A stretch of DNA of 5,586 nt from Lachnospiraceae bacterium (GTDB lineage Bacteria; Bacillota_A; Clostridia; Lachnospirales; Lachnospiraceae): positions 1 through 5,586 of the forward strand of contig JAFZKM010000028.1 in the NCBI GenBank assembly GCA_017553665.1. The letters are read 5' to 3'. A model generated the notes under the pieces. It searched no databases. It had not been told where the DNA came from and saw only the letters and a list, made by a program, of their open reading frames with translations. Shown one piece after another: positions 1-5,586 of this stretch. Numbering within the stretch: position 1 is the stretch's first letter; every line of letters starts with the position of its first letter. The translations under genes were made by a program, and so were the position numbers.

Positions 1-993
1 TCCAAGGTCATCAACGGAGTGGGCGGCGTATCGCCAAAGACCGAAGAAAAGATCCGGAAGTACATAGAAGAATACAATTTCGAGCCCAATTCAAAGGCTA
101 GGAGCCTTGTGGGCAAGGAAGAGCAGATAATAGGCCTGATATCCGCGTATTCGGGCAGTTATTCGGGCGCGAGCAAGAACATTACCTCACACTTCGCGAC
201 CGAGCTTGTCAATCTGGCGGTTAACTGCGCGCAGCAGCGCGGCTACAAGACTCTGGTATGTCTGACGGATGTCGAGAAGGATGTTAAGTCGATCGAGAGG
301 CTGTTTAACAGCAAGCTGATCCGCGGTGCGATCCTGCTGGGCTACAATACCGGAGACGAGGACATAGAGCGCATCGGAAAGCACGGATATCCCAACGTCC
401 TGGTGAACCAGGAATGCGATCCGAAATATAAGAACACCATCCTGGTCAATATGGATGACCGGGATTCGGCGCATTTCGCGATCGAGAAGCTTGTGGAGCG
501 CGGCCATAAAAACATATTGTACATAGGCTGCAACAGACACCGTCTGCCGGCGATGAGGCGCCATGAGGGCGTTATGTCGGCTCTGGAGAAGCATAAGGGC
601 GAGATCGAGTCGCTGACCGAGGTTGACTGCGATTTCAGCGAGGAGAAGGCGTATAACGAGATCAAGCGCATTTACGGCGGCAAAAAGGGCAAAAAGCCCA
701 CGGGCATCTTCGCGGCGAACGACGTTATGGCGATCGGCGCGATGAACGCGCTTAAGGAACTCGGGTATTCCATCCCCGAAGATGTTTCGATCATCGGCTT
801 CGATGATATCCCGGTATCGAAATACCTTACGCCGGCGCTCACGACGATGAGCTGCAATTTTGAGCAGATAGCGTCAGCCGCGGTGAATTCCCTGATCGAC
901 GCGATCGAAGGCAAAGATTTCGTGAACCATATCGAGGTTCCGACCGAATACAGGGAGCGGGCGTCGCTCGCGGGACCGAAAACGGACAGATAA
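1..993 (+). CDS. LacI-family transcriptional repressor, 5'-truncated by window edge
   Basis: DNA-binding, sugar-responsive repressor of the LacI/GalR family. Frame 1 is open from the first base. The visible protein (330 residues) begins SKVINGVGGVS, which aligns with the end of the LacI recognition helix (Ser21-Arg22 region), so about 20 N-terminal residues and the real start lie upstream. The rest of the headpiece follows: VSPKTEEKI, then the hinge-helix segment PNSKARSLV, whose leucine in this family inserts into the central CG of the operator. The periplasmic-binding-protein-like effector domain follows from about residue 45, with family signatures FAANDVMAIGAMNAL, VSIIGFDDIPVSKYLTPALTT and a C-terminal EVPTEYRERAS. 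Its length is normal for the family once the missing start is added. A terminator follows, and the next gene has its own promoter with two operator-like palindromes, so this is probably the local regulator. The ligand is not readable from sequence; an unsaturated uronide or its product is inferred from the neighbours. Confidence 0.95.
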   Translation, partial: SKVINGVGGVSPKTEEKIRKYIEEYNFEPNSKARSLVGKEEQIIGLISAYSGSYSGASKNITSHFATELVNLAVNCAQQRGYKTLVCLTDVEKDVKSIERLFNSKLIRGAILLGYNTGDEDIERIGKHGYPNVLVNQECDPKYKNTILVNMDDRDSAHFAIEKLVERGHKNILYIGCNRHRLPAMRRHEGVMSALEKHKGEIESLTEVDCDFSEEKAYNEIKRIYGGKKGKKPTGIFAANDVMAIGAMNALKELGYSIPEDVSIIGFDDIPVSKYLTPALTTMSCNFEQIASAAVNSLIDAIEGKDFVNHIEVPTEYRERASLAGPKTDR

Positions 994-1012
994 TATCAGT
1001 TATATTTCACAG

Positions 1013-1044
1013 AAGAGCATGGCTTCCGGCCGTGCTCTTTATTT
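1013..1044 (+). terminator. Rho-independent terminator of the LacI-family gene
   Basis: An 11-bp stem pairs 1013-1023 with 1029-1039, with one T-G wobble (1020/1032) and a TTCCG loop. It is followed by TTTATTTG, whose T-rich run starts inside the stem end. It lies 20 bp after the TAA stop at 991-993 and before the promoter of the next gene, so it should separate the regulator transcript from the operon. The hairpin is partly symmetrical, but the opposite strand has no gene that would use it. Confidence 0.85.
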
Positions 1045-1069
1045 GTTGGTCAAAACTGAACGAAATGCA

Positions 1070-1098
1070 TTGCAAAACAGATTTTACACGTGTATAAT
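1070..1098 (+). promoter_or_regulatory. Sigma-A type promoter of the hydrolase-transporter operon
   Basis: A -35 box TTGCAA (1070-1075, 4 of 6 consensus bases) and a perfect -10 box TATAAT (1093-1098) are separated by 17 bp. The transcript start is predicted near 1104-1106, giving an untranslated leader of about 60 bases. The -10 box is embedded in an ACACGTGT-centred palindrome, so a bound repressor would cover the polymerase site directly. The start position is inferred from spacing, not observed. Confidence 0.8.
1081..1098. promoter_or_regulatory. Operator O1, LacI-family-type palindrome overlapping the -10 box
   Basis: ATTTTACACGTGTATAAT is an 18-bp inverted repeat with 8 of 9 pairs matching (mismatch 1084/1095) and a perfect TACACGTGTA core. 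An even-length palindrome with a central CG is the usual form of LacI/GalR-family operators. It contains the last bases of the promoter spacer and the whole -10 box. The obvious binder is the LacI-type protein encoded just upstream; this is inferred from position and motif type. Confidence 0.75.
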
Positions 1099-1114
1099 AA
1101 AACCATGGATTTAG

Positions 1115-1128
1115 TTAACACGTGTTAA
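1115..1128. promoter_or_regulatory. Operator O2, perfect 14-bp palindrome downstream of the promoter
   Basis: TTAACACGTGTTAA is a perfect inverted repeat sharing the ACACGTGT core with O1. Its centre (1121/1122) is 32 bp from the O1 centre (1089/1090), close to three helical turns, so both sites face the same side of the DNA. It lies about 10 bp after the predicted transcript start, where a bound repressor would block early elongation or act together with O1. Confidence 0.78.
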
Positions 1129-1154
1129 AATATTGACATTACAGCACTGTCACC

Positions 1155-1158
1155 GGAG
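1155..1158 (+). promoter_or_regulatory. Ribosome binding site of the GH105 gene
   Basis: GGAG sits 8 bases before the ATG at 1167, an ordinary spacing. It supports that ATG as the start. The purine-rich stretch GGAGAAAAAG continues up to the start codon. Confidence 0.75.
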
Positions 1159-1166
1159 AAAAAGAC

Positions 1167-2267
1167 ATGACCAGAGAAGAGTATGTAAAGGTATTTGAAG
1201 CGGTATGCGCGAATCTTCACGGTTTTCTGCACAGCATCGACCGGAAGTACATCGATAATCTTGTGGAAACCCTCGGACGCACTCCGCAGGAGGCACGCAG
1301 CCTCGGCGCATGGGACTGGACGCACGGAATAGGTCTGTACGGACTGCATAAGATATACGATTTTACCGGAGACGAGAAATATCTCGATATGATCGAAGCG
1401 TGGTTCGCGGACAGGATGGAGATAGGACTCCCGGACAAGAACGTGAATACCGTATGCCCGCTGCTTACGATGGCTTTCCTCCACGAGAAGAGGCCGAAGG
1501 AAGCGTACAGAGCCATTATGGACGAGTGGGCGGAGTGGATCATGCATGATATGAAGCGCACCGAAGAGGGCGGGATCCAGCATGAGCATGCCGAGCTCGA
1601 GAATGACCAGCAGCTTTGGGACGATACGCTGATCATGACCGTGCTGTTCCTGACCAAGTACGGCAGGATGACAAGCAGGCAGGAGTATCTGGACGAGGCG
1701 GATTATCAGTTCCTTCTGCACGCGAAGTATCTGTATGACAGCAGCACCGGCCTCTGGTATCACGGCTGGAGCTTTCTGGACAGGGACCATTTCGCGGGTG
1801 CGCTATGGGGCAGGGGAAACTGCTGGATCACGGTATTCATTCCGGACTTCATCGACATTATGAAGCCCGGGGAGCCCGAGAAGAGATTCGCGCTGGGGCT
1901 TCTGCAGAATCAGGCGGCGGCGCTCAGAAAGTACCAGAGCCCCGAAGGACTCTGGCACACGCTCATTAACGACGAGAGCTCTTATCTTGAGGCATCGGCG
2001 ACGGCAGGCTTCTGCTACGGCATTTTAAAGGGCATCAGGATGGGGTATCTCGATGATTCCTTTAAGGAGTGCGGCAGGAAAGCGCTGGACGCGATCGTCG
2101 CGAATATCAATGAGAGCGGTGAGCTCGCGAGGGTTTCCTACGGAACGAACGTGGGCAGGACGCTGCAGCATTACCGCGACATACCGCTTGTAAAGATGCA
2201 TTACGGACAGGCGCTCGCGCTGCTCGCTTTGATCGAAGGTTTTTTGGCGCAGGATATGAAGTTATGA
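1167..2267 (+). CDS. GH105-type unsaturated rhamnogalacturonyl hydrolase (YteR-like)
   Basis: Cytoplasmic glycoside hydrolase of 366 residues, close to the usual length of YteR-type GH105 enzymes, which form an alpha/alpha six-hairpin barrel. Known members remove the 4,5-unsaturated galacturonic acid that a lyase leaves at the non-reducing end of rhamnogalacturonan fragments, by hydrating the double bond. Visible signatures are WDWTHGIGLYGL (about residues 50-61), HEHAELENDQQLWDDTLIM (Asp153 in W-D-D-T matches the position of the catalytic aspartate of YteR), the WYHGW segment near 198-202, and ALWGRGNCW (212-220), the family's R-G-N-x-W active-site strand. No signal peptide is present, so the substrate must be imported; a sugar symporter gene follows 51 bp later. 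First gene of the operon, behind a promoter with two operators. The exact substrate (rhamnogalacturonan I disaccharide, another unsaturated uronide, or a related GH88-type substrate) cannot be settled from sequence. Confidence 0.88.
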   Translation: MTREEYVKVFEAVCANLHGFLHSIDRKYIDNLVETLGRTPQEARSLGAWDWTHGIGLYGLHKIYDFTGDEKYLDMIEAWFADRMEIGLPDKNVNTVCPLLTMAFLHEKRPKEAYRAIMDEWAEWIMHDMKRTEEGGIQHEHAELENDQQLWDDTLIMTVLFLTKYGRMTSRQEYLDEADYQFLLHAKYLYDSSTGLWYHGWSFLDRDHFAGALWGRGNCWITVFIPDFIDIMKPGEPEKRFALGLLQNQAAALRKYQSPEGLWHTLINDESSYLEASATAGFCYGILKGIRMGYLDDSFKECGRKALDAIVANINESGELARVSYGTNVGRTLQHYRDIPLVKMHYGQALALLALIEGFLAQDMKL

Positions 2268-2299
2268 TACAATGAAAACGGGGTTTGAAGGCAGCGTTC

Positions 2300-2323
2300 G
2301 GCAGATATGGGGGCAGATATGGG
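2300..2323 (+). repeat. Exact 12-bp tandem duplication containing the start codon of the symporter gene
   Basis: GGCAGATATGGG occurs twice back to back (2300-2311 and 2312-2323). Each copy carries an ATG (2307 and 2319) in the same frame, so the gene has two start codons four codons apart. The junction creates a GGGGG run (2309-2313) five bases before the second ATG, which can act as a ribosome site; the first ATG has only a distant GAAGG (2287-2291, 15 bases away). Confidence 0.9.
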
Positions 2324-3812
2324 AAAAGAGAAAAAGAGCGGCGTTTCCAAGTTTAAAGCTGCATGGAGCAAGGTCGTAAACAATCCTACATTTACGATCA
2401 AAGAACAGTTCGGCTATTCGGCCGGTATCATGGGGAATTCCATGGCGCAGGATGTTGAGGCTTATGCCCTTACGCTGTTCCTGACGCGTTTCATGGGCAT
2501 TGCCGCGTCTTATGTCATCATCCTCGAGATGGTCGCGAAGATCGCGAATATCATCGTGGACCCGATCGCGGGCGTTGTTCTCGACAGAAAGGGCAAAAAC
2601 GGCAGAAGCCGCGCAAAGATGTTCTCTCTGATCATGCCTCTGCCGCTGGCGGTATCTTCGATATTGCTCTTCGTTGTACCGGGCATAGGGCTTTCGGCCA
2701 GGATCGTCTATGTATTTGTATTCTACCTGATCTACTGTATCACGGACGGCTTCTACGATATGGCGCTTTCGACCATATCGGCCAGAATGACCACGAACCC
2801 CAAGGACAGAAAGAATTTCTACACCGTTGCGCAGTTCGCCTCTACTCTCGGCGGCATGCTGCCCAGCGGTCTTATCCCCATCTTCGTGGCGATCTGGATG
2901 GAGAAGGAAGCCCTGATCTATCTGCTGTTCGCGATCTTCTTCGGAGTCGTGGGCTTCGTGATGATGGTGGTTCCGTACTTTACCCTTACCGAGAAAACAG
3001 CGGCGGCCTGGAGAAAGGAAGCTCCGGTCGCGATGAACTTCAAGGCTATCATGCTCAACAGGCCCATGTGGTGCCTGATCTTCTCGCAGATCGTTGATTC
3101 GGTAAGACAGGTCTGCTATTCCGGACTCGCCTATTTCTATCTTGAGACTCTCGGCTCGTTCTGGATGGCCTCGGTAGCGGGCACGATCTCGGCGACGCTG
3201 TCATATCTGGGCATTGCGGCGGTTCCTTTCATCGGAAACAAGCTTTCCTCGCGAGACATCATCATGTACGGTTATTTCTGGACCGGACTGCTCTATATAC
3301 TGTTCATCATCGTAGGTTATAATTCGCTGATCGTTGTGGCTCTGATCGTAGGCTTCGCGGGACTCCCGAACGGCGCTATGAGTTCATCGAGAAACATTCT
3401 GCTCGCGGATTCGACCGATTACATGGAATACATGACCTGGAAGAAATACGGAGAGCCTGTGCGTTCGGAGGCCATGGTATTCGCGGTGCGTTCGACCGCG
3501 ACGAGGCTCGGCGGACTCTGGAAGAGCCTTCTCTTCCCCGCAGCACTTGTCATCATCGGTTATGTCAGCGCGAAATCCTTCGGCACGACCACGATCAGTG
3601 TGGTTCAGTCCACAAAGACACTGAACGGCATTTTCTACATGATCACGATCTCGGGCATCGTGGGCAATATCGTTCCCGGCATCATAATGTCATTCGACAA
3701 TTACACCGGCAAACGCAAGGAGAAGATTCTTGAGGAGCTCTACGAGATGAGGGCAAAGCGTCAGGCAGAGTGGGATGCCGAGCACAGTGCGGAAGGAGGT
3801 GCCGAAGGATGA
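2319..3812 (+). CDS. GPH-family (MelB-like) sugar:cation symporter, major facilitator superfamily
   Basis: Inner-membrane secondary transporter of 497 residues from this start, or 501 from the in-frame ATG at 2307. The ATG at 2319 was preferred because GGGGG lies five bases before it; the upstream ATG has no well-placed ribosome site. After a basic N-terminal tail come about twelve hydrophobic segments. The GPH signature after helix 2 reads DPIAGVVLDRKGKNGRSR, about residues 81-98, with the aspartates, arginine and GRxR pattern typical of the MelB/GPH group. A charged, probably cytoplasmic tail of about 35 residues ends the protein. Members carry glycosides, uronides or short oligosaccharides with H+ or Na+. 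Next to the GH105 gene, the likely cargo is an unsaturated uronic-acid disaccharide or similar fragment (inference). The TGA stop overlaps the ATG of the next gene. The related xyloside or glucuronide carriers of the same family cannot be excluded as the closest functional match. Confidence 0.9.
   Translation: MGKEKKSGVSKFKAAWSKVVNNPTFTIKEQFGYSAGIMGNSMAQDVEAYALTLFLTRFMGIAASYVIILEMVAKIANIIVDPIAGVVLDRKGKNGRSRAKMFSLIMPLPLAVSSILLFVVPGIGLSARIVYVFVFYLIYCITDGFYDMALSTISARMTTNPKDRKNFYTVAQFASTLGGMLPSGLIPIFVAIWMEKEALIYLLFAIFFGVVGFVMMVVPYFTLTEKTAAAWRKEAPVAMNFKAIMLNRPMWCLIFSQIVDSVRQVCYSGLAYFYLETLGSFWMASVAGTISATLSYLGIAAVPFIGNKLSSRDIIMYGYFWTGLLYILFIIVGYNSLIVVALIVGFAGLPNGAMSSSRNILLADSTDYMEYMTWKKYGEPVRSEAMVFAVRSTATRLGGLWKSLLFPAALVIIGYVSAKSFGTTTISVVQSTKTLNGIFYMITISGIVGNIVPGIIMSFDNYTGKRKEKILEELYEMRAKRQAEWDAEHSAEGGAEG
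3791..3800 (+). promoter_or_regulatory. Strong ribosome binding site that fixes the lipoprotein start
   Basis: GGAAGGAGGT, almost a full match to the anti-Shine-Dalgarno sequence, lies inside the last codons of the symporter gene and ends 8 bases before the ATG at 3809. It rules out the longer in-frame start at 3770 for the next gene. It is the strongest ribosome site in the window. Confidence 0.88.
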
Positions 3813-4621
3813 AGAAGTATAACGGACGAATGAATTCTGAGGGCCTGCGCCGCAGGGCGAGCCGCGTGATCGCAGCTGCGCTGGTGCTTATGATCGCTGT
3901 TTTATCGACAGGCTGCGCGAAAGAGAATAAATACGTGAACCTCGGCGTTGAGATGTCGACAGCGGGCATGAGCCTCTATCTTACGAACACCGTGAATTCC
4001 TTCCAGAAGATATCTAACTATGTGTTCTTCGCGGAATCTTCGCAGGACGCGATCGACAAGATCTCGCTGGATAAGCAGGGCATTGACATCACATATCTGC
4101 CCGCGAAGGATCTGGTGCTGATAAAGCCTGACAGCGGCCTGAAGGTCGTATTCCCTGACTGCTTTGACGGGGACGGCATGCTTAAAGGAGTATGGGTGGC
4201 GAAAGAATCCTGGCTGGAGAACGCGCCGAACTATTCGTACAAATTTATCCTCGGCCTCGCCAAGAGCCTGGATTACAGGGCCTCACACATGAACATGAGC
4301 TACGCGGACGCGCTTGAGTCATTAAAGGGCGTCAGGGATGTGGACTGGGAGAAATATCCCGAAGTCATGCAGTACTGCGCGGTCTACGCGCTCTCGAACA
4401 AAGAGGAGCTCGCGGATGAGCCGTTTGTTGTCTATGATGCCGCGAAAATGCTCGAAATGTTCAAGGATTACGCTTCGGGAAGCGGAGAAGGGTATCAGGT
4501 GTGCGATCGGACGTATATGTGTTATGTTGGGATCTATTCGAGTATCTATGCGTCATTTGAGGATATGTTCGATTTCAGCCTGGCGATAAAGGCGCTTGAG
4601 GAAGCGACGAAGGGTGAGTAA
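3809..4621 (+). CDS. Short lipoprotein resembling a NMT1/ThiY-type solute-binding protein
   Basis: Predicted membrane-anchored lipoprotein of 270 residues. The ATG at 3809 was chosen because of the strong ribosome site and the ATGA overlap with the symporter stop; a second ATG at 3830 is possible. The N-terminus is a lipoprotein signal: basic stretch RRRASR, hydrophobic core AALVLMIAVL and lipobox LSTGC with the lipidated cysteine at residue 36. The mature part begins with a strand-like VNLGVEMSTAGMSLYL. Later it has DAIDKI...GIDITYLPAKDLVL and WVAKESWLENAPNYSYKF followed by LGLAKSLDYRASHM, which resemble the binding-protein fold of the NMT1/SsuA/ThiY group, whose C-terminal helices typically follow such an 'N-P' motif. 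It is shorter than the usual 310-350 residues, and no ABC permease or ATPase gene is in view. Translational coupling suggests it works with the symporter or the downstream enzyme. The family assignment is tentative; the lipoprotein call is firm. Confidence 0.8.
   Translation: MKKYNGRMNSEGLRRRASRVIAAALVLMIAVLSTGCAKENKYVNLGVEMSTAGMSLYLTNTVNSFQKISNYVFFAESSQDAIDKISLDKQGIDITYLPAKDLVLIKPDSGLKVVFPDCFDGDGMLKGVWVAKESWLENAPNYSYKFILGLAKSLDYRASHMNMSYADALESLKGVRDVDWEKYPEVMQYCAVYALSNKEELADEPFVVYDAAKMLEMFKDYASGSGEGYQVCDRTYMCYVGIYSSIYASFEDMFDFSLAIKALEEATKGE
4610..4617 (+). promoter_or_regulatory. Ribosome binding site of the phosphodiesterase gene
   Basis: AAGGGTGA, inside the last codons of the lipoprotein gene, resembles the AAGGAGGTGA consensus with two bases missing. 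It ends 5 bases before the GTG at 4623 and supports this non-ATG start, for which no ATG alternative exists near the conserved N-terminal strand. Confidence 0.7.
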
Positions 4622-4622
4622 C

Positions 4623-5586
4623 GTGGGAAAAAGGCATCTGGTGGTCATCAGCGTGGACGCGCTGGTGTATGAAGACATAGCGGATACAAGTGAGCTGCCG
4701 CTCTTTGCGGAGCTGATCCGAGGGGGGAGTCTTACCAAAAATGTCCTTACCGTATACCCTTCGCTTACCCATACCGTGCATGCTTCAATCGTTACCGGAC
4801 AGCCCGCGGGCGTTACAGGCATTATTTCAAATACCGTGTTTACGCCGGGCGAGGCTGATATGCCCTGGTATAATGATCTTTCGCAAATAAAATGTGAAAC
4901 CATATTCGATCTTGCTCACGCAGCGGGAGCGGTCACGGCCGCCTGCCACTGGCCCGTAACGGCCAATGCGGAAGGCAGGATCGATTATCTTATCCCTGAG
5001 CTTATGGACAGGGATTTTGAGGAAGCCGGCGGCGATTTGGTACAGGGGTTTATGAACATCGGGACGACGGAGTGCCTGAAGGACATAATTGAAGAGGCAC
5101 TCGCGCGCAGGCAGACAGACAAGAAGATAACCCCTTCAACGCATCCGGAATGTGACGAGATCCAGATCGACTGCGCATGCGAGATCATACGCAGGTATAA
5201 GCCGGATCTGCTGTTCACGCATCCCGCGTATGTGGACTCGGAAAGGCACAGAACGGGCCTGTTCTCACCTTATGTTAAGGCAGCGGTGAAGAAGAGCGAG
5301 GAATGGATCGGAAGGCTGATCGAGGCGACGAAGGAAGCAGGGATATATGAGGATACCGATTTTGTGATCCTGAGCGATCACGGGCATCTGCCCTATTCAA
5401 AGGTGGTAAGGCTCAATAAGCTGCTTGCCGACGAGGGGCTGATCAGGATCGGAGAGGACGGCGAAGTGGCTGACTGGGAGGCGTATTCGCACAGCTGCGA
5501 TCTGTCGGCGCTGATATATGTAAAGAGACCGCTGGACGAGGAACTTACGGGCAGAGTCGGGGAACTGGCGGAGTGCCTTAAAGAAA
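4623..5586 (+). CDS. Nucleotide pyrophosphatase/phosphodiesterase-like protein, alkaline phosphatase superfamily, 3'-truncated by window edge
   Basis: Metal-dependent phosphoester hydrolase of the type I phosphodiesterase/NPP group; 321 residues are visible and the reading frame is still open at the right edge. It starts with GTG at 4623, one base after the lipoprotein stop, giving MGKRHLVVISVDAL. Family residues are all visible: Asp12 (metal), nucleophile Thr49 in YPSLTHTVHASIVTG, Asn70 in GIISNTVF, the WPVT segment (110-113), Asp205 and His209 in VDSERH (the D-x-x-x-H metal pair), Asp252-His253 in SDHGH, and His290 in YSHSCD. With two complete metal-site sets and a nucleophile, it should be an active enzyme. 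No signal peptide is seen, so it probably acts in the cytoplasm, unlike many NPP relatives. The substrate is unknown; nucleotide-sugars, dinucleotides, or phosphodiester-linked sugars are possible for this group. It is not a standard member of pectin operons. The start was not covered by a long ATG-initiated reading frame, so it is easy to miss. Confidence 0.9.
   Translation, partial: MGKRHLVVISVDALVYEDIADTSELPLFAELIRGGSLTKNVLTVYPSLTHTVHASIVTGQPAGVTGIISNTVFTPGEADMPWYNDLSQIKCETIFDLAHAAGAVTAACHWPVTANAEGRIDYLIPELMDRDFEEAGGDLVQGFMNIGTTECLKDIIEEALARRQTDKKITPSTHPECDEIQIDCACEIIRRYKPDLLFTHPAYVDSERHRTGLFSPYVKAAVKKSEEWIGRLIEATKEAGIYEDTDFVILSDHGHLPYSKVVRLNKLLADEGLIRIGEDGEVADWEAYSHSCDLSALIYVKRPLDEELTGRVGELAECLKE

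Noticed and set aside
687..699. GGGC-AAAAA-GCCC hairpin inside the LacI-family gene
   Set aside because: It encodes the lysine-rich surface loop GGKKGKKP within an intact frame, and no T-run follows, so it is not a terminator.
1066..1074. TGCATTGCA inverted repeat overlapping the -35 box, considered as a third operator
   Set aside because: It has an odd centre, lacks the ACACGTGT core and is too short to separate from chance.
1105..1128. Seven-codon reading frame (MDLVNTC) starting near the predicted transcript start
   Set aside because: It has no ribosome site, its stop lies inside the O2 palindrome, and its sequence is explained by the operator. Nothing suggests a leader peptide.
1133..1138. 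TTGACA, a perfect -35 consensus just before the GH105 gene
   Set aside because: No -10-like hexamer exists 16-18 bp downstream; that stretch is the GGAG ribosome site and start codon region. The upstream TTGCAA/TATAAT pair is the better promoter.
1125..1790. Long 221-codon frame on the opposite strand across the GH105 gene
   Set aside because: It lies fully antisense to a well-conserved enzyme gene, has no family signature or ribosome site, and reflects the codon bias of the real gene.
2230..2250. T6 run at the end of the GH105 gene, considered as an attenuator or terminator
   Set aside because: The preceding CTTTGATCGAAG self-complement leaves no loop, so no stable hairpin forms before the T-run, and the downstream gene needs read-through.
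2244..2273. Weak internal promoter (TTGGCG, 18 bp, TACAAT) before the symporter gene
   Set aside because: Only a 4/6 -35 box with a suboptimal spacer; the 51-bp gap and shared direction are explained by read-through from the main promoter.
3770..3808. Extended N-terminus of the lipoprotein from an ATG at 3770
   Set aside because: It would add 13 residues (MGCRAQCGRRCRR) with no ribosome site and a deep overlap with the symporter gene; the GGAAGGAGGT site clearly serves the ATG at 3809.
4338..4589. 83-codon frame within the lipoprotein gene in another frame
   Set aside because: Its product is dominated by arginine, serine and methionine, as expected from an out-of-frame reading of the lipoprotein gene, with no ribosome site.

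Overview
The window reads as part of a carbohydrate-use locus from a Gram-positive Firmicute, most likely a Clostridia/Lachnospiraceae-type gut or rumen bacterium. The basis is indirect: strong AGGAGG-type ribosome sites, a lipobox lipoprotein, the pairing of a LacI-family regulator with a GPH-type sugar symporter and a YteR-like GH105 hydrolase, and a base composition of roughly half G+C (estimated by eye). No rRNA, tRNA, CRISPR array, insertion sequence or phage gene was seen. All genes lie on the + strand.

Layout: (1) 1-993 is the 3' part of a LacI-family regulator gene, cut by the left edge. It is closed by a hairpin terminator at 1013-1044. (2) 1045-1166 is a compact control region: a sigma-A type promoter (TTGCAA, 17 bp, TATAAT) and two palindromes with an ACACGTGT core. 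One overlaps the -10 box and the other lies just downstream of the predicted transcript start; their centres are 32 bp apart. (3) 1167-5586 looks like one operon of four genes: a cytoplasmic GH105-type unsaturated glycuronyl hydrolase, a GPH/MelB-type sugar:cation symporter, a short lipoprotein resembling a solute-binding protein, and a nucleotide pyrophosphatase/phosphodiesterase-like enzyme of the alkaline phosphatase superfamily, cut by the right edge. Spacing tightens along the operon: 51 bp between genes 1 and 2, a 4-bp ATGA overlap between 2 and 3, and 1 bp between 3 and 4.

Working model (inference): the symporter imports small unsaturated uronic-acid oligosaccharides made by pectin or rhamnogalacturonan lyases acting outside the cell. 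The GH105 enzyme then removes the unsaturated uronic acid in the cytoplasm, and the LacI-type protein represses the operon until such a sugar is present. The last two genes do not fit the textbook pectin pathway. The surface lipoprotein has no ABC permease or ATPase partner in view, and the phosphodiesterase has no obvious pectin substrate. These two are the most interesting part of the window, though nothing here proves a new system.
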